Origin: M0103 sp040386155
Lineage (GTDB): Bacteria > Bacteroidota > Bacteroidia > Flavobacteriales_D > Crocinitomicaceae
NCBI GenBank assembly: GCA_040386155.1
Contig: JAZKFZ010000003.1
Coordinates: 1,116,001-1,180,000, forward strand
Length of the DNA: 64,000 bases
Direction of reading: 5' to 3'
Positions 36,094 to 45,064 of this stretch are shown piece after piece; position 1 is the stretch's first letter, and each line of letters begins with the position of its first letter. A program made the position numbers and the translations under genes. A model generated the notes under the pieces. That model was not told the origin of the DNA and ran no database searches. It saw only the letters and a list, made by a program, of their open reading frames with translations.

Positions 36094-36630
36094 TTATTCC
36101 TTGATTGCGACCACAAAGTAATAGGAAGGATAGATATACCTCAAAAGAGGTCTAATTCCAAATCGAAGACGATCTGGTTTTTTGACTAATTCACGATGAA
36201 TGATTTTCCAACCTGCTTTCTTTAGTAAAAGATCATATTGACGTGGCTCAAACTCATGATAGTGCTGATCCCATTCATCATTGTTGTTCCAGTATGATTT
36301 TGCGAACCAAACATTTAGCGGAACTGAAGATACTAATTTTCCTTTTTTAATTTCTTTCAATACATTGTAAGGCGCTAACAAATGTTCAAATAATTCAAAA
36401 GAAGTGTAGCAATCAACGTCATAGTCGTTAATTTTTCCGTATTCTGTATCTAAATCTTCACCTTTAGTGTTTTCAACTTGAAAACCTTCATGAAGCATAA
36501 TCTCTGTAAAAGGATTGATTGTGCCAAAGTCCAATACCTTTTCATCTTTACTAATGTACTTATTTACAATTTCAAGTGTCTTCTTATATCGAATATTCGG
36601 TGGTGCTGATTTGTCAAAATCTTTTGTCAT
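36094..36630 (-). CDS. Methyltransferase-like protein with atypical motif I
   Basis: A 178-residue cytosolic protein with the outline of a class I SAM methyltransferase: KVLDFGTINPFTEIMLHEGF at the motif I position, DVDCYTSFELFEHLLAPYNV at the motif II/III position (E-L-F-E-H as in many SAM enzymes) and a late beta strand YYFVVAIKE. Motif I has GTINP instead of the usual G-x-G-x-G, so SAM binding is uncertain. It may be a specialised subfamily of Bacteroidota or an inactive fold. It stands alone with an AT-rich 236-bp upstream gap that holds no recognised gene. Confidence 0.6.
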   Translation of the reverse strand: MTKDFDKSAPPNIRYKKTLEIVNKYISKDEKVLDFGTINPFTEIMLHEGFQVENTKGEDLDTEYGKINDYDVDCYTSFELFEHLLAPYNVLKEIKKGKLVSSVPLNVWFAKSYWNNNDEWDQHYHEFEPRQYDLLLKKAGWKIIHRELVKKPDRLRFGIRPLLRYIYPSYYFVVAIKE

Positions 36631-36866
36631 TGTTTGTTATTGTTTATTGATTATCTATTTGAGAGCTAAAGTTACGTTTTTTTGACAATGTTCAAAAGTT
36701 ACAGCTAAACCTTACGAGATAAAAAATTGATTAAGGCAAAAAAATGATTGTAACTTTTAATGTGTCAGTTCTAAATAAATAGACAAAACTTTTTATCAAC
36801 TTCTTTATTTTTTTCTAAAATAAATGTATTTTTATCATTTTATAGTACTATACTTAATAACATCAA

Positions 36867-37736
36867 ATGAAAACTATTTTATTCTCTTTTCTAATTGTTT
36901 CGAGTTCAGCTTTCACGCAGGTAACTACCTTGAATCCAATATCAGATGTTTCTCTTGGATATCATGACAATTATAACACCGAAAACAATAACTATTCTAC
37001 TGCTCCTCAATTTGCAGGATTTGTGCAAGTTGGAACCCAAGGCGGTGTCAATTCAAATAGAGGGCTAATTAAGTTTGATTTATCTAGTATTTCGCAAACT
37101 GCTGTAATTGATAGTGCAAAATTATTTTTATACATGTACAATGGGTATAGTGGTGGACCATTAACAGCTGGGCATTATGGCGACAACGAGTGCTATTTAA
37201 GAAGAGTTACTTCAGATTGGGGAGATCTTACTGTTTCTTGGAATACACAACCTTCTGCAACAACAGTTGATGAAGTGACATTGTCACAAAGTACTTCTTC
37301 AAATCAAGACTATGTAGTAAGAGTTGACAATATTGTTCAGTACATGGTTAACAATCCTAGTTTGAATTATGGAATGAAACTTGGATTAGTAAATGAAGTA
37401 ATTGGTAATAATCTTTCTTTTCATTCAAACAATAGTCTAGACCCTCTCAAAAGACCAACATTAGTAGTATACGTTAGAACAGCAGACCTTGAAGAAAATA
37501 CCTCTACTATTTTTAATTGCTACCCCAATCCTGCAAACGACAATTTAACATTAGAATTGATCGATGGAAAAAAAGACATCAAAATTTATGATGCAGTGGG
37601 GAAAACAATACTTGAAATAAGTGAATTGGAAGATTCAAAAATTACTGTTGATATAACTAACTTTAATTCTGGAATTTATTTCGTTTCAGTGGTGAATGGA
37701 TCAAAGTCATTTACAAAAAAAATTATAAAGGAATAA
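36867..37736 (+). CDS. DNRLRE-domain protein with T9SS type A sorting domain
   Basis: Secreted protein, 289 residues. Signal peptide (TILFSFLIVSSSAFTQ), then a DNRLRE-type beta domain (DVSLGYHD, GLIKFDLSSISQTAVIDSAK, LRRVTSDWGDLTVSWNTQP, MKLGLVNE), then a C-terminal T9SS type A sorting domain from about residue 213 (CYPNPANDNLTLELIDG, IYDAVGKTILEIS, FNSGIYFVSVVNG). The sorting domain directs export across the outer membrane, with cleavage or surface attachment. The DNRLRE domain is an adhesin/CBM-like sandwich; its ligand is unknown. Confidence 0.88.
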   Translation: MKTILFSFLIVSSSAFTQVTTLNPISDVSLGYHDNYNTENNNYSTAPQFAGFVQVGTQGGVNSNRGLIKFDLSSISQTAVIDSAKLFLYMYNGYSGGPLTAGHYGDNECYLRRVTSDWGDLTVSWNTQPSATTVDEVTLSQSTSSNQDYVVRVDNIVQYMVNNPSLNYGMKLGLVNEVIGNNLSFHSNNSLDPLKRPTLVVYVRTADLEENTSTIFNCYPNPANDNLTLELIDGKKDIKIYDAVGKTILEISELEDSKITVDITNFNSGIYFVSVVNGSKSFTKKIIKE

Positions 37737-37902
37737 GTTGTTTTTGATAAACAATCCATTTAATCAAAATCTGAGTGCTTTCAAAAATAATGATTGCGGT
37801 AGGAATCTATCATTTTTCCGCTAAACTCTTTGGAATAAGTTTGCTTTTTGTATTTAAATTCGCACAAGTTTCCTGAATTTTAAATTCAAAATTGTTAAAC
37901 CG

Positions 37903-39534
37903 ATGAATATAAAAGTACTTTTTGCGTTTTTTTTAATTCTTGTCACCTCATCTTGTCTTAATAAAACCGAAATCGACCTAGTAATCCACAATGCCAACAT
38001 CCATACCATGGATGAGGATGATCATGTTTATCAAGCAATTGCAATAAACAATGGAAAGATTATTGAAATTGGAGCTGAGCGACAAATACTCAACAAATTT
38101 TCGGCAGAAGAAACAATTGATGCAAAGGGAAAAGATGTGTATCCTGGTTTGACAGATGCCCATGTTCATTTACTTTCAGCAGCCAAACAAAAATTGCAAG
38201 TCGATCTAAATGGCAGTAAATCTTTCGACGAAGTATTGGTGCGCTTGGAGCGCTATCAATCAAAAAACAAAAAGAATTTCATTATTGGAAGGGGCTGGGA
38301 TCAATCATTGTGGGTAACACAAGATTTTCCTACCAATGAGCGATTAAATCAATTATTTCCAACAATTCCCGTTTGTTTAATTCGCGTTGATGGTCACGCC
38401 TTGCTGGCAAATGATGCGATGTTGAAATTGGCAGGCCTCAATGAATCTTCTGTGATTGAGGGAGGAATTATTCAAAAACAGAAAGGCAAATGTACTGGAT
38501 TTGTGACAGACAATGCCATGAATCCTATCTACGATAAATTTCCCCCAACAAACGAACGGGAGCTGATACAAGCACTTCTAGAAATTGAAATAGAACTGTT
38601 GCAATATGGTATAACGGGCGTGCATGAAGCAGGAATTGAGTATGAAGATATTGCGCTTTTCAAAAAGCTAATCGACAAGCACAATTTTAAAATATCCACG
38701 TATGCGATGTTGATGCCGAGTGAGAAGAACATCAATTTTGCAAAAAAGAACGGTATCTATTTCTATAAAAATTTAACAATAAGAAGCTTTAAATTAATTG
38801 CAGATGGAGCTCTGGGCTCTCGTGGAGCATACTTGAAACATGCTTATTCAGACGAGGAAAATCATTATGGCGTGTTAACTGCAACAAAGGATAAAATGGA
38901 GCAAGTTGCATCGGTATGTCTTGCAACTAACTACCAAATGAATACCCATGCAATAGGTGATTCTGCAAACAAAATTTTACTCCAACTATATGAACGAGCT
39001 TTCAAGAAAAATCCAGACCACAGATGGCGAATTGAACATGCACAAGTAATCGATCCAACTGACTTTGTACTTTTTCAGAAGTATCAAGTTATTCCATCAG
39101 TACAACCATCCCATGCAACAAGTGATCAACGTTGGGCTGAGCAACGACTTGGAAAGCAACGAATGAAAGGTGCTTATGCCTATCAAACTTTACTCAACAA
39201 CACTGGAATTATAGCTATCGGAACAGATTACCCCATTGAACCTATTGATCCTTTCAACAGCTTGTATGCTGCAACCCAAAGAAGGAATCAGAGCAATCAA
39301 CCAATGGGTGGATTTTACGTCAACGAAGCAATTAGCCTTGATGATTTTATGCGGGGGATGACAATTTGGGCTGCACTTGCGTCATTTAAAGAATATGAAA
39401 CAGGAACTTTAGAAGTTGGAAAAGAAGCTACCATTGTCATTTTTAACGAACCTGTGCAAAACAACAGTAGCTACAAAGCAAATTTTGCCTATACTACTAT
39501 CATTAAAGGACGAAAAGTCTTTTCAATGGATTAG
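37903..39534 (+). CDS. Amidohydrolase family protein (YtcJ-like), lipoprotein
   Basis: Metal-dependent hydrolase of the amidohydrolase-3 group, 543 residues. Lipoprotein signal with Cys in LVTSSCLNK; metal-site segment GLTDAHVHLLSAA; later motifs KLIADGALGSRGAYLKH, QMNTHAIGDSANK, RIEHAQVIDPTD and GTDYPIEP hold the remaining His/Asp ligands. The substrate is unknown in this group. It ends inside the 3' end of the convergent porP gene (4-bp overlap). Confidence 0.88.
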   Translation: MNIKVLFAFFLILVTSSCLNKTEIDLVIHNANIHTMDEDDHVYQAIAINNGKIIEIGAERQILNKFSAEETIDAKGKDVYPGLTDAHVHLLSAAKQKLQVDLNGSKSFDEVLVRLERYQSKNKKNFIIGRGWDQSLWVTQDFPTNERLNQLFPTIPVCLIRVDGHALLANDAMLKLAGLNESSVIEGGIIQKQKGKCTGFVTDNAMNPIYDKFPPTNERELIQALLEIEIELLQYGITGVHEAGIEYEDIALFKKLIDKHNFKISTYAMLMPSEKNINFAKKNGIYFYKNLTIRSFKLIADGALGSRGAYLKHAYSDEENHYGVLTATKDKMEQVASVCLATNYQMNTHAIGDSANKILLQLYERAFKKNPDHRWRIEHAQVIDPTDFVLFQKYQVIPSVQPSHATSDQRWAEQRLGKQRMKGAYAYQTLLNNTGIIAIGTDYPIEPIDPFNSLYAATQRRNQSNQPMGGFYVNEAISLDDFMRGMTIWAALASFKEYETGTLEVGKEATIVIFNEPVQNNSSYKANFAYTTIIKGRKVFSMD

Positions 39535-40490
39535 AAAGAAGGACACGAAATTGTTTTAAATGAAATTGGTTTCGATTTACAGCTTAAGTTAATTCCTAAT
39601 GAAACTTCATGTGAACCACCTGAAACACCATTGTTTAATTTCGACACTGTAACATCATAACTGTAGCCTAATCTGAATTTACCAGTATTCACACCAACGG
39701 AAACGATAAACGCATCACGGTTACGGTACCAAACTCCTACATTGAACACACCATATTTTACGTATGTACCAATACTTAACTCTTGAAATCCGTTTTGGTA
39801 TTGGTAAATAACGTTAGGCATAATACTCGTTCCATTTGAATATTTTGATTTTTTTCCAAGTTCGATGTCAGCACCAACGTGACCTGTAAAACGCCAAGGA
39901 AGTGGTGAGTTACCAATAATCATTGATTCATTGGGTCTGTTCATGTGGTGCCAAGCAAAGCCAGCAAAGAAACTTTTATTAAAAACAACAGTTCCGAAAG
40001 AAGCATCAAAGAAACCACGTGATCCACCACGAGGAACATCTCCCGTTTGGTAAATAAACCCTCTTCTTCTGTCAATCATATCCCCAAACGTCAATTTATC
40101 CCAATCCAAGAATTTTTGATACCAAGAAGCACGAGCTCCAAACATCATCTTCCATTTTCTACCTAAATTGAGGTGATAAGAATATAAAATTCCCAACATA
40201 GAAGTATTGATGGTGCCCTGTCCTTGCATGTCATGCGTAGCTAAAACACCAAAACCACCAGATATTTGCTTGAAATATTGATCGTAAGAGGCGGAATAAG
40301 TTACGTAGTTACCAGACAAACTTGGCCACTCGTTACGGTAATTTAAATTGAAACGCGCACAACCATGTGAACCAGCCATAGCAGGATTCAAATAGAGTGG
40401 ATTTGCATAAAACTGTGTAAAGGTTGGATCCTGTGCATTTGCTGCACTGCATGTTATTGCAAAAGCTATTAGAAAAATGATTCTTTTCAT
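39531..40490 (-). CDS. PorP/SprF family T9SS outer-membrane protein
   Basis: Outer-membrane beta-barrel protein of 319 residues. Signal peptide (IIFLIAFAITCSAANAQ), then the hallmark start DPTFTQFYANPLYLNPAMAG, the segment FNLNYRNEWPSLSGNYVTYS and regular barrel strands (GFGVLATHDMQGQGTINTSM, MLGILYSYHLNLGRKWKMMF, FRLGYSYDVTVSKL). PorP/SprF proteins take part in type IX secretion and in binding of type B cargo. It lies 2 bp after the barrel-bearing anti-sigma gene, in one operon with the sigma factor, so its expression is probably under that switch. Confidence 0.92.
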   Translation of the reverse strand: MKRIIFLIAFAITCSAANAQDPTFTQFYANPLYLNPAMAGSHGCARFNLNYRNEWPSLSGNYVTYSASYDQYFKQISGGFGVLATHDMQGQGTINTSMLGILYSYHLNLGRKWKMMFGARASWYQKFLDWDKLTFGDMIDRRRGFIYQTGDVPRGGSRGFFDASFGTVVFNKSFFAGFAWHHMNRPNESMIIGNSPLPWRFTGHVGADIELGKKSKYSNGTSIMPNVIYQYQNGFQELSIGTYVKYGVFNVGVWYRNRDAFIVSVGVNTGKFRLGYSYDVTVSKLNNGVSGGSHEVSLGINLSCKSKPISFKTISCPSF

Positions 40491-40492
40491 AA

Positions 40493-42118
40493 TTAGAAGT
40501 TTATCAATTTTTGTTTTCGATTCGGGTTAAATGTTATCACTTTCAAATTCACTTGATAGGAAAGCAATTTTTTATTGAGCATTTGAGAAGTTGTGTAATC
40601 TGCTTGACAGCTAAAAGCGAAGCGTTTAAACTTCACACCTAAACTTGCAACTCCATCTAAGTTGTTAGAAATAGATCCACCCACTGTCAACCAAGAAATT
40701 CGAGCGTTTAATCCCAGCCACGCCTCTTTCAAATTTTCACTTTCCTGATATAAGACATAAGGCGAAAGTGCAAAATTTTCTTTTTGAGATAAATAATCCG
40801 TCCCAATTGTCGCAACAAAATGGTAGCCAACTCTTCGTTCAGAAGCGTTTTCTCCAGAATAAATGTTATCGTAATGTCTCAACAAATTATCCCCTTGAAC
40901 ACCCACATAAAACCATTTTGTATTCAACATCATACTCAAGCCTAGGTCTCTGTACCACAATTGTTTTCCATTTGGCAAACTTCCATTTGGATAAAATTCA
41001 TTCGTATTCTGGCGATCAAACTCTGCTGTTCCTAGTCCATCGATTTTTTCAGCATTTAACATTTTTGACCCCATTTTAAAACGCAAGGCAGGTTCAAATA
41101 GAATATTTTTTGTAATTGCAATTTTTGGTGAATATGTTAGTGCCACATTGGTATTAACAATTTGACCTTTGTGATAATATCCATTTGTTACCTGTAAACC
41201 AACACCACCTCTTAATCCGTATATATAACTATCAAACCCGAGTTGATTAATCCATTGCTCATTGGCGTGTTGTGCCCATTGATAGCGTGTCATTGATTGA
41301 ATACGTGTGACTGGTAAAGATCCTGTTCCACTAAAGTTTGCATCAAGCGCAGAAATTCCTGGTACCATAAAATTCGGATCACGCATATTCCTTAACGCAA
41401 CTGGTTGATCCATCATCTTTTTGAACTTACGCATCATTCTTTGCATGAACGTGCTCGTTTTTCTTTCTTTTGCTCCATGTCTTGCATCTTCGCTTTCAGT
41501 CGTTTTCTGACTTCCAACATAGTGTACTTCTTTGGCAACTCTCAACTTCAGCGCCTCAACAGAGTTGTGTATCGGCGCCGAAAGAGAGGAACTATGAACT
41601 TCAGTGTTGGCCACAGAAGAACCAATTAAGTCCTGCATTCCCAAATCAAACACATTTCGCACGATTCCTAGTCGAGAAACTTCATTGGTGGAACTTAATT
41701 GGTTTTCTGCAAGCAAACCATTATAATTATTACTAGTTGTTGAAACGATAGATGGGGTCGAAATAGTAGTACTTTTTGCATTTTGACCTAGCGAATTTCT
41801 CTGAGCAATCACATCTTCTTGCAATGCTAATTCCGTTGATGAAATTAGATTAATGCCTATGGCTACGAAAATAGAGATTGATGTAAATCCAGCGGCCATG
41901 TACAAGCCAATTGGTCTTCTTCGATAGTATTCACTTTTCTTAGGGTATTCAAAATCTTCCTTTTTGACTACAGCCAATTCCCAAGCATCTTTATCTATGT
42001 CAAATTCAGGATGATTTAATAGGAAAATAGTGAGCTGCTGAACCTGTTCTGGACTTAGGTTCCCTTCTCTTAGCTCAAAAAGCCAACGATCGATATTTGA
42101 AAAAGAAGGATTACTCAT
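40493..42118 (-). CDS. Putative dual-membrane anti-sigma factor with PorP/SprF-like barrel
   Basis: A 541-residue protein in four parts. Residues 1-66 are a cytoplasmic domain (DRWLFELREGNLSPEQVQQL, then HPEFDIDKDAWELA) like the N-termini of Bacteroidota anti-sigma factors. Residues 69-93 are one membrane helix after RRR (IGLYMAAGFTSISIFVAIGI). Residues 94-240 are a Ser/Thr/Asn-rich linker ending in a basic stretch. Residues 245-541 resemble the PorP/SprF barrel: DPNFMVPGISALDANFSGTG lines up with DPTFTQFYANPLYLNPAMAG of the next gene, followed by RYQW, GLRGGVGLQVTNGYY and strand-like repeats. The start overlaps the sigma gene by 4 bp. It would span both membranes, with a barrel sensor and a sigma-binding tail. 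The domain reading is seen here; the sensor role is inference. Confidence 0.75.
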   Translation of the reverse strand: MSNPSFSNIDRWLFELREGNLSPEQVQQLTIFLLNHPEFDIDKDAWELAVVKKEDFEYPKKSEYYRRRPIGLYMAAGFTSISIFVAIGINLISSTELALQEDVIAQRNSLGQNAKSTTISTPSIVSTTSNNYNGLLAENQLSSTNEVSRLGIVRNVFDLGMQDLIGSSVANTEVHSSSLSAPIHNSVEALKLRVAKEVHYVGSQKTTESEDARHGAKERKTSTFMQRMMRKFKKMMDQPVALRNMRDPNFMVPGISALDANFSGTGSLPVTRIQSMTRYQWAQHANEQWINQLGFDSYIYGLRGGVGLQVTNGYYHKGQIVNTNVALTYSPKIAITKNILFEPALRFKMGSKMLNAEKIDGLGTAEFDRQNTNEFYPNGSLPNGKQLWYRDLGLSMMLNTKWFYVGVQGDNLLRHYDNIYSGENASERRVGYHFVATIGTDYLSQKENFALSPYVLYQESENLKEAWLGLNARISWLTVGGSISNNLDGVASLGVKFKRFAFSCQADYTTSQMLNKKLLSYQVNLKVITFNPNRKQKLINF

Positions 42119-42615
42119 ACTAACTCCATTAAACCTTTTAACTGCTTTTTAATTTTTGTTCGGGCTCTAAAAAGATATACTTTAACTTGAGAAGGGGAAA
42201 GATGCAGAATCTCTCCAATCTCGTCATAGGTATACCCTTCTAAATCGCGCAGCAACACGATGCTTTTTTGAACAGGTGGCAAAATTGCCAAGGCTCTGTC
42301 CACAACTTGATTCGATTCAAACCAACTCATTTCCATCTTTCCAGATTCAGGTAAATTTTCATTTCCTGGAAATTGTAAACGTTGATTTTTGTTAATCAGG
42401 TTGATAATTGCATTGTGTGCAGTAGTAAACATCCAAGATTTTGCCTTCGGCGTTTCTACTTTCTTGCGATGGATCCACAGTTTTTCAAGAACATCCTGTA
42501 CAATATCGTTCGCGTCATCGCGATTACGCAAGAATTTGTAGGCATATCCATAAAGTGGATTGCTATGATTTCTTACGGCGCTATTGTATTCAATTCTATT
42601 CAAACCTTCGAGCAA
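42115..42615 (-). CDS. ECF-type RNA polymerase sigma factor
   Basis: A 166-residue sigma-70 family protein. Region 2 is NPLYGYAYKFLRNRDDANDI followed by VQDVLEKLWIHR; region 4 with its HTH is SIVLLRDLEGYTYDEIGEIL followed by HLSPSQVKVYLFRARTKIKK. There is no region 1 or 3, so it is an ECF factor. No ATG is usable: a stop lies just upstream and the first in-frame Met would fall after region 2, so the start is a TTG (42615, or 42603). It overlaps its barrel-bearing anti-sigma partner by 4 bp. The promoter it recognises is not visible from one locus. Confidence 0.9.
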   Translation of the reverse strand: MLEGLNRIEYNSAVRNHSNPLYGYAYKFLRNRDDANDIVQDVLEKLWIHRKKVETPKAKSWMFTTAHNAIINLINKNQRLQFPGNENLPESGKMEMSWFESNQVVDRALAILPPVQKSIVLLRDLEGYTYDEIGEILHLSPSQVKVYLFRARTKIKKQLKGLMELV

Positions 42616-42874
42616 TTGCAGTTAAAACAATTTAACGTGAGTAAAAGTTACAGGTAAAGATAAATAATTCTTGCGCTAAATCGATAAATTAACACGCCGT
42701 TTACCCTAGCTTAGCATTCAATGTGTAAAATGTGTGTTTGAGTGAATATCTTAACTAAAAAAAGAAGCATTTTCTTTTCAAATTTCTTTTTTTTTCAAGG
42801 GGCAGAAATCATTAAAATAATTTTAGTATTTTCGTTGATATCAATAAGATTCACTACGAAAACTTTTTTACACT

Positions 42875-44638
42875 ATGATGACTGCTAAAAGACTATTTGA
42901 CATTCCACATAATCAATTGAAAACACAGCCGAATGAAAGCATGTTTGTTTCAAAGGTAAATGGTGAGTGGAAACCAACATCTACTCAACAATTCATTGAC
43001 CAAACAATTGCAGTTTCAAAGGGATTAATTGCCTTGGGTGTTCAACCAGGAGAAAATGTTGCACTAGTATCAAACACTCGCTATGAGTGGAATGTAATGG
43101 ACATTGCAATCCAACAAATCGGGGCCATCGTGGTTCCCTTGTATCCAAATATTTCTGAAGCAGAATACAATTACATTTTCAACGATGCTGGTATCCGTTT
43201 AGCAGTTGTTGCAAATGAAGAATTGGCTGGAAAAATAAACAATATCAAGCCGAACCTTTCCAAATTTGAATTGCTATTCTCGATGGAAGAAGTTGCGGGA
43301 GTTCGCAATTGGAACGAAATAGCAGAAGAAGGAAAATCAATTGAGGCCTCTGCCATCACTGAGCGCGGAGATAAAGTGCAAATTACTGATTTAGCAACTA
43401 TTATTTACACATCTGGAACTACTGGCAATCCAAAGGGTGTTATGTTGTCCCATAGTAATATTTTGTCTAATGTAGAGGCCTGTATTGAGCCACTTCCCGT
43501 TTCAGCAGGGTCTAAAGTACTAACTTTTCTACCTGTTTGTCACGTGTATGAGCGCATGTTACACTACTTGTACATGCACGTAGGAGCTTCTATCTATTTT
43601 GCTGAATCGTTGGAAACGATTGGTGACAATATCCGAGAAGTGCAACCAGAATGTTTTACTGCCGTTCCCCGACTTATTGAGAAAGTCTTTGATAAAATCG
43701 TAGCAAAAGGAGATGAATTAACTGGAATAAAAAGAAAATTATTTTTCTGGGCAGTGTCTTTGGGAGAGCGATATGAACCTCAGGGGAATGGATTCTTTTA
43801 CAACATCCAACTCGGTATTGCTAATAAAATCATCTTCTCTAAATGGCGAGAAGCATTAGGCGGACATGTAAAAGCAATTGCATCAGGAAGTGCCGCATTG
43901 CAACCACGTTTAAATCGTATTTTTTGTGCTGCTGGAATTCCAATTTTAGAAGGATTTGGTTTAACGGAAACTTCTCCTGTTGTTTCGGTAAATAATTTCC
44001 AAGCTGGAATACGAATTGGCACTGTTGGTCCTTTAATTGAAAAAGTAGAAGTGAAAATTGCTGAGGATGGTGAGATTTTAGTGAAAGGTCCAAATGTAAT
44101 GATGGGTTACTACAACAAACCAACTGAAACTGCCGAAGTGATTGATGCTGATGGCTGGTTTCACACAGGTGATATTGGTATTTTTGTAGATAATAAATTC
44201 TTAAAAATAACTGACCGTAAAAAGGAAATTTTCAAAACCTCTGGAGGAAAATACATCGCTCCTCAACATATGGAAAACAAGTTCAAGGAATCACGATTTA
44301 TTGAACAAATTATGGTGATTGGAGAAAATGAAAAATTTCCTTCGGCATTCATCGTTCCAAGTTTTTCTTTTGTTAAAGACTGGGCTGCACAGCATGATCT
44401 TGATTTATCAAATGCTAGCAATGAGGAAATTGCAAACCATCCAAAAGTGAAGGAAAGAATTCAAAAAGAAGTTCTTGAAATCAATAAAGTATTTGGAAAT
44501 TGGGAGCAAATTAAGAAAACGTTCCTATTGCCTGCAGAATTTTCTGTTGAAGGCGGTGAATTGACACCTACCTTGAAATTGAAACGCAAGAAAATTTTGG
44601 AAAAATACACGAAACAGTATCAAGAGATTTACGCTTAA
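42875..44638 (+). CDS. AMP-dependent long-chain acyl-CoA synthetase
   Basis: Fatty acid:CoA ligase (FadD-like), 587 residues. The ATP-binding P-loop motif is IIYTSGTTGNPKGVMLSHSN, the acyl-binding region FGLTETSPVVS, and the adenylation hinge GWFHTGDIG...FLKITDRKKEIFKTSGGKYI. The length is that of the bacterial AMP-forming long-chain group. Met1-Met2 are both ATG; 42875 is used. A 260-bp AT-rich gap before it holds its promoter region and that of the sigma gene. It converges with the TonB-C-like gene. Confidence 0.9.
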   Translation: MMTAKRLFDIPHNQLKTQPNESMFVSKVNGEWKPTSTQQFIDQTIAVSKGLIALGVQPGENVALVSNTRYEWNVMDIAIQQIGAIVVPLYPNISEAEYNYIFNDAGIRLAVVANEELAGKINNIKPNLSKFELLFSMEEVAGVRNWNEIAEEGKSIEASAITERGDKVQITDLATIIYTSGTTGNPKGVMLSHSNILSNVEACIEPLPVSAGSKVLTFLPVCHVYERMLHYLYMHVGASIYFAESLETIGDNIREVQPECFTAVPRLIEKVFDKIVAKGDELTGIKRKLFFWAVSLGERYEPQGNGFFYNIQLGIANKIIFSKWREALGGHVKAIASGSAALQPRLNRIFCAAGIPILEGFGLTETSPVVSVNNFQAGIRIGTVGPLIEKVEVKIAEDGEILVKGPNVMMGYYNKPTETAEVIDADGWFHTGDIGIFVDNKFLKITDRKKEIFKTSGGKYIAPQHMENKFKESRFIEQIMVIGENEKFPSAFIVPSFSFVKDWAAQHDLDLSNASNEEIANHPKVKERIQKEVLEINKVFGNWEQIKKTFLLPAEFSVEGGELTPTLKLKRKKILEKYTKQYQEIYA

Positions 44639-44991
44639 TTGCTTGTCTCTGGCTGTAATAATGTTACTTTAATACGAGCATGATGAAATTCCGGGAAGTA
44701 AGTACCTTCCTGGAATTTTAGTTTTTTGGCAAAAGCAACAGCTTTTATTCTAGCTGGTGTTGACACCACCTTCGTAGCCGTTAAATCAATTTTTGCAGAA
44801 GTAACTTCTCCCAATCTATTGACAGCAATCAACACAAAAATTTCTCCTGAATTAGGATCTTGGACTTTAAAATCTGTTGTACTAACCAACGCTCGTTTTT
44901 CATCTACTAAATCTCCACTCAATAGTTGAGCACTCGATGAAAAGGTTTGTGAAACTAAAATAGAGACTAGCAGAAATTTTACTTTAGACAT
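44635..44991 (-). CDS. Secreted TonB-C-like small protein
   Basis: A 118-residue protein with a signal peptide (VKFLLVSILVSQTFSSSAQ) and a domain (FVLIAVNRLGEVTSAKIDLT, then AVAFAKKLKFQE) resembling the TonB C-terminal fold. As with the protein at 11026-11460, there is no anchor or linker of a true TonB, so it is probably a periplasmic binding domain of unknown use. The ATG at 44991 fits the signal peptide better than 45018. It converges on fadD, overlapping by 3 bp. Confidence 0.65.
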   Translation of the reverse strand: MSKVKFLLVSILVSQTFSSSAQLLSGDLVDEKRALVSTTDFKVQDPNSGEIFVLIAVNRLGEVTSAKIDLTATKVVSTPARIKAVAFAKKLKFQEGTYFPEFHHARIKVTLLQPETSN

Positions 44992-45064
44992 ACTTATTTG
45001 TATAAATTGATCATTCAATTAAACAAGTATACTAAAAATCAGGGAACTTGGGGAATTAATTAAT

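Noticed and set aside
36631..36866. A hidden gene or RNA in the AT-rich gap
   Set aside because: Only AT-rich divergent upstream sequence with a weak TAACTTTA box on the minus strand; no frame or stable hairpin found.
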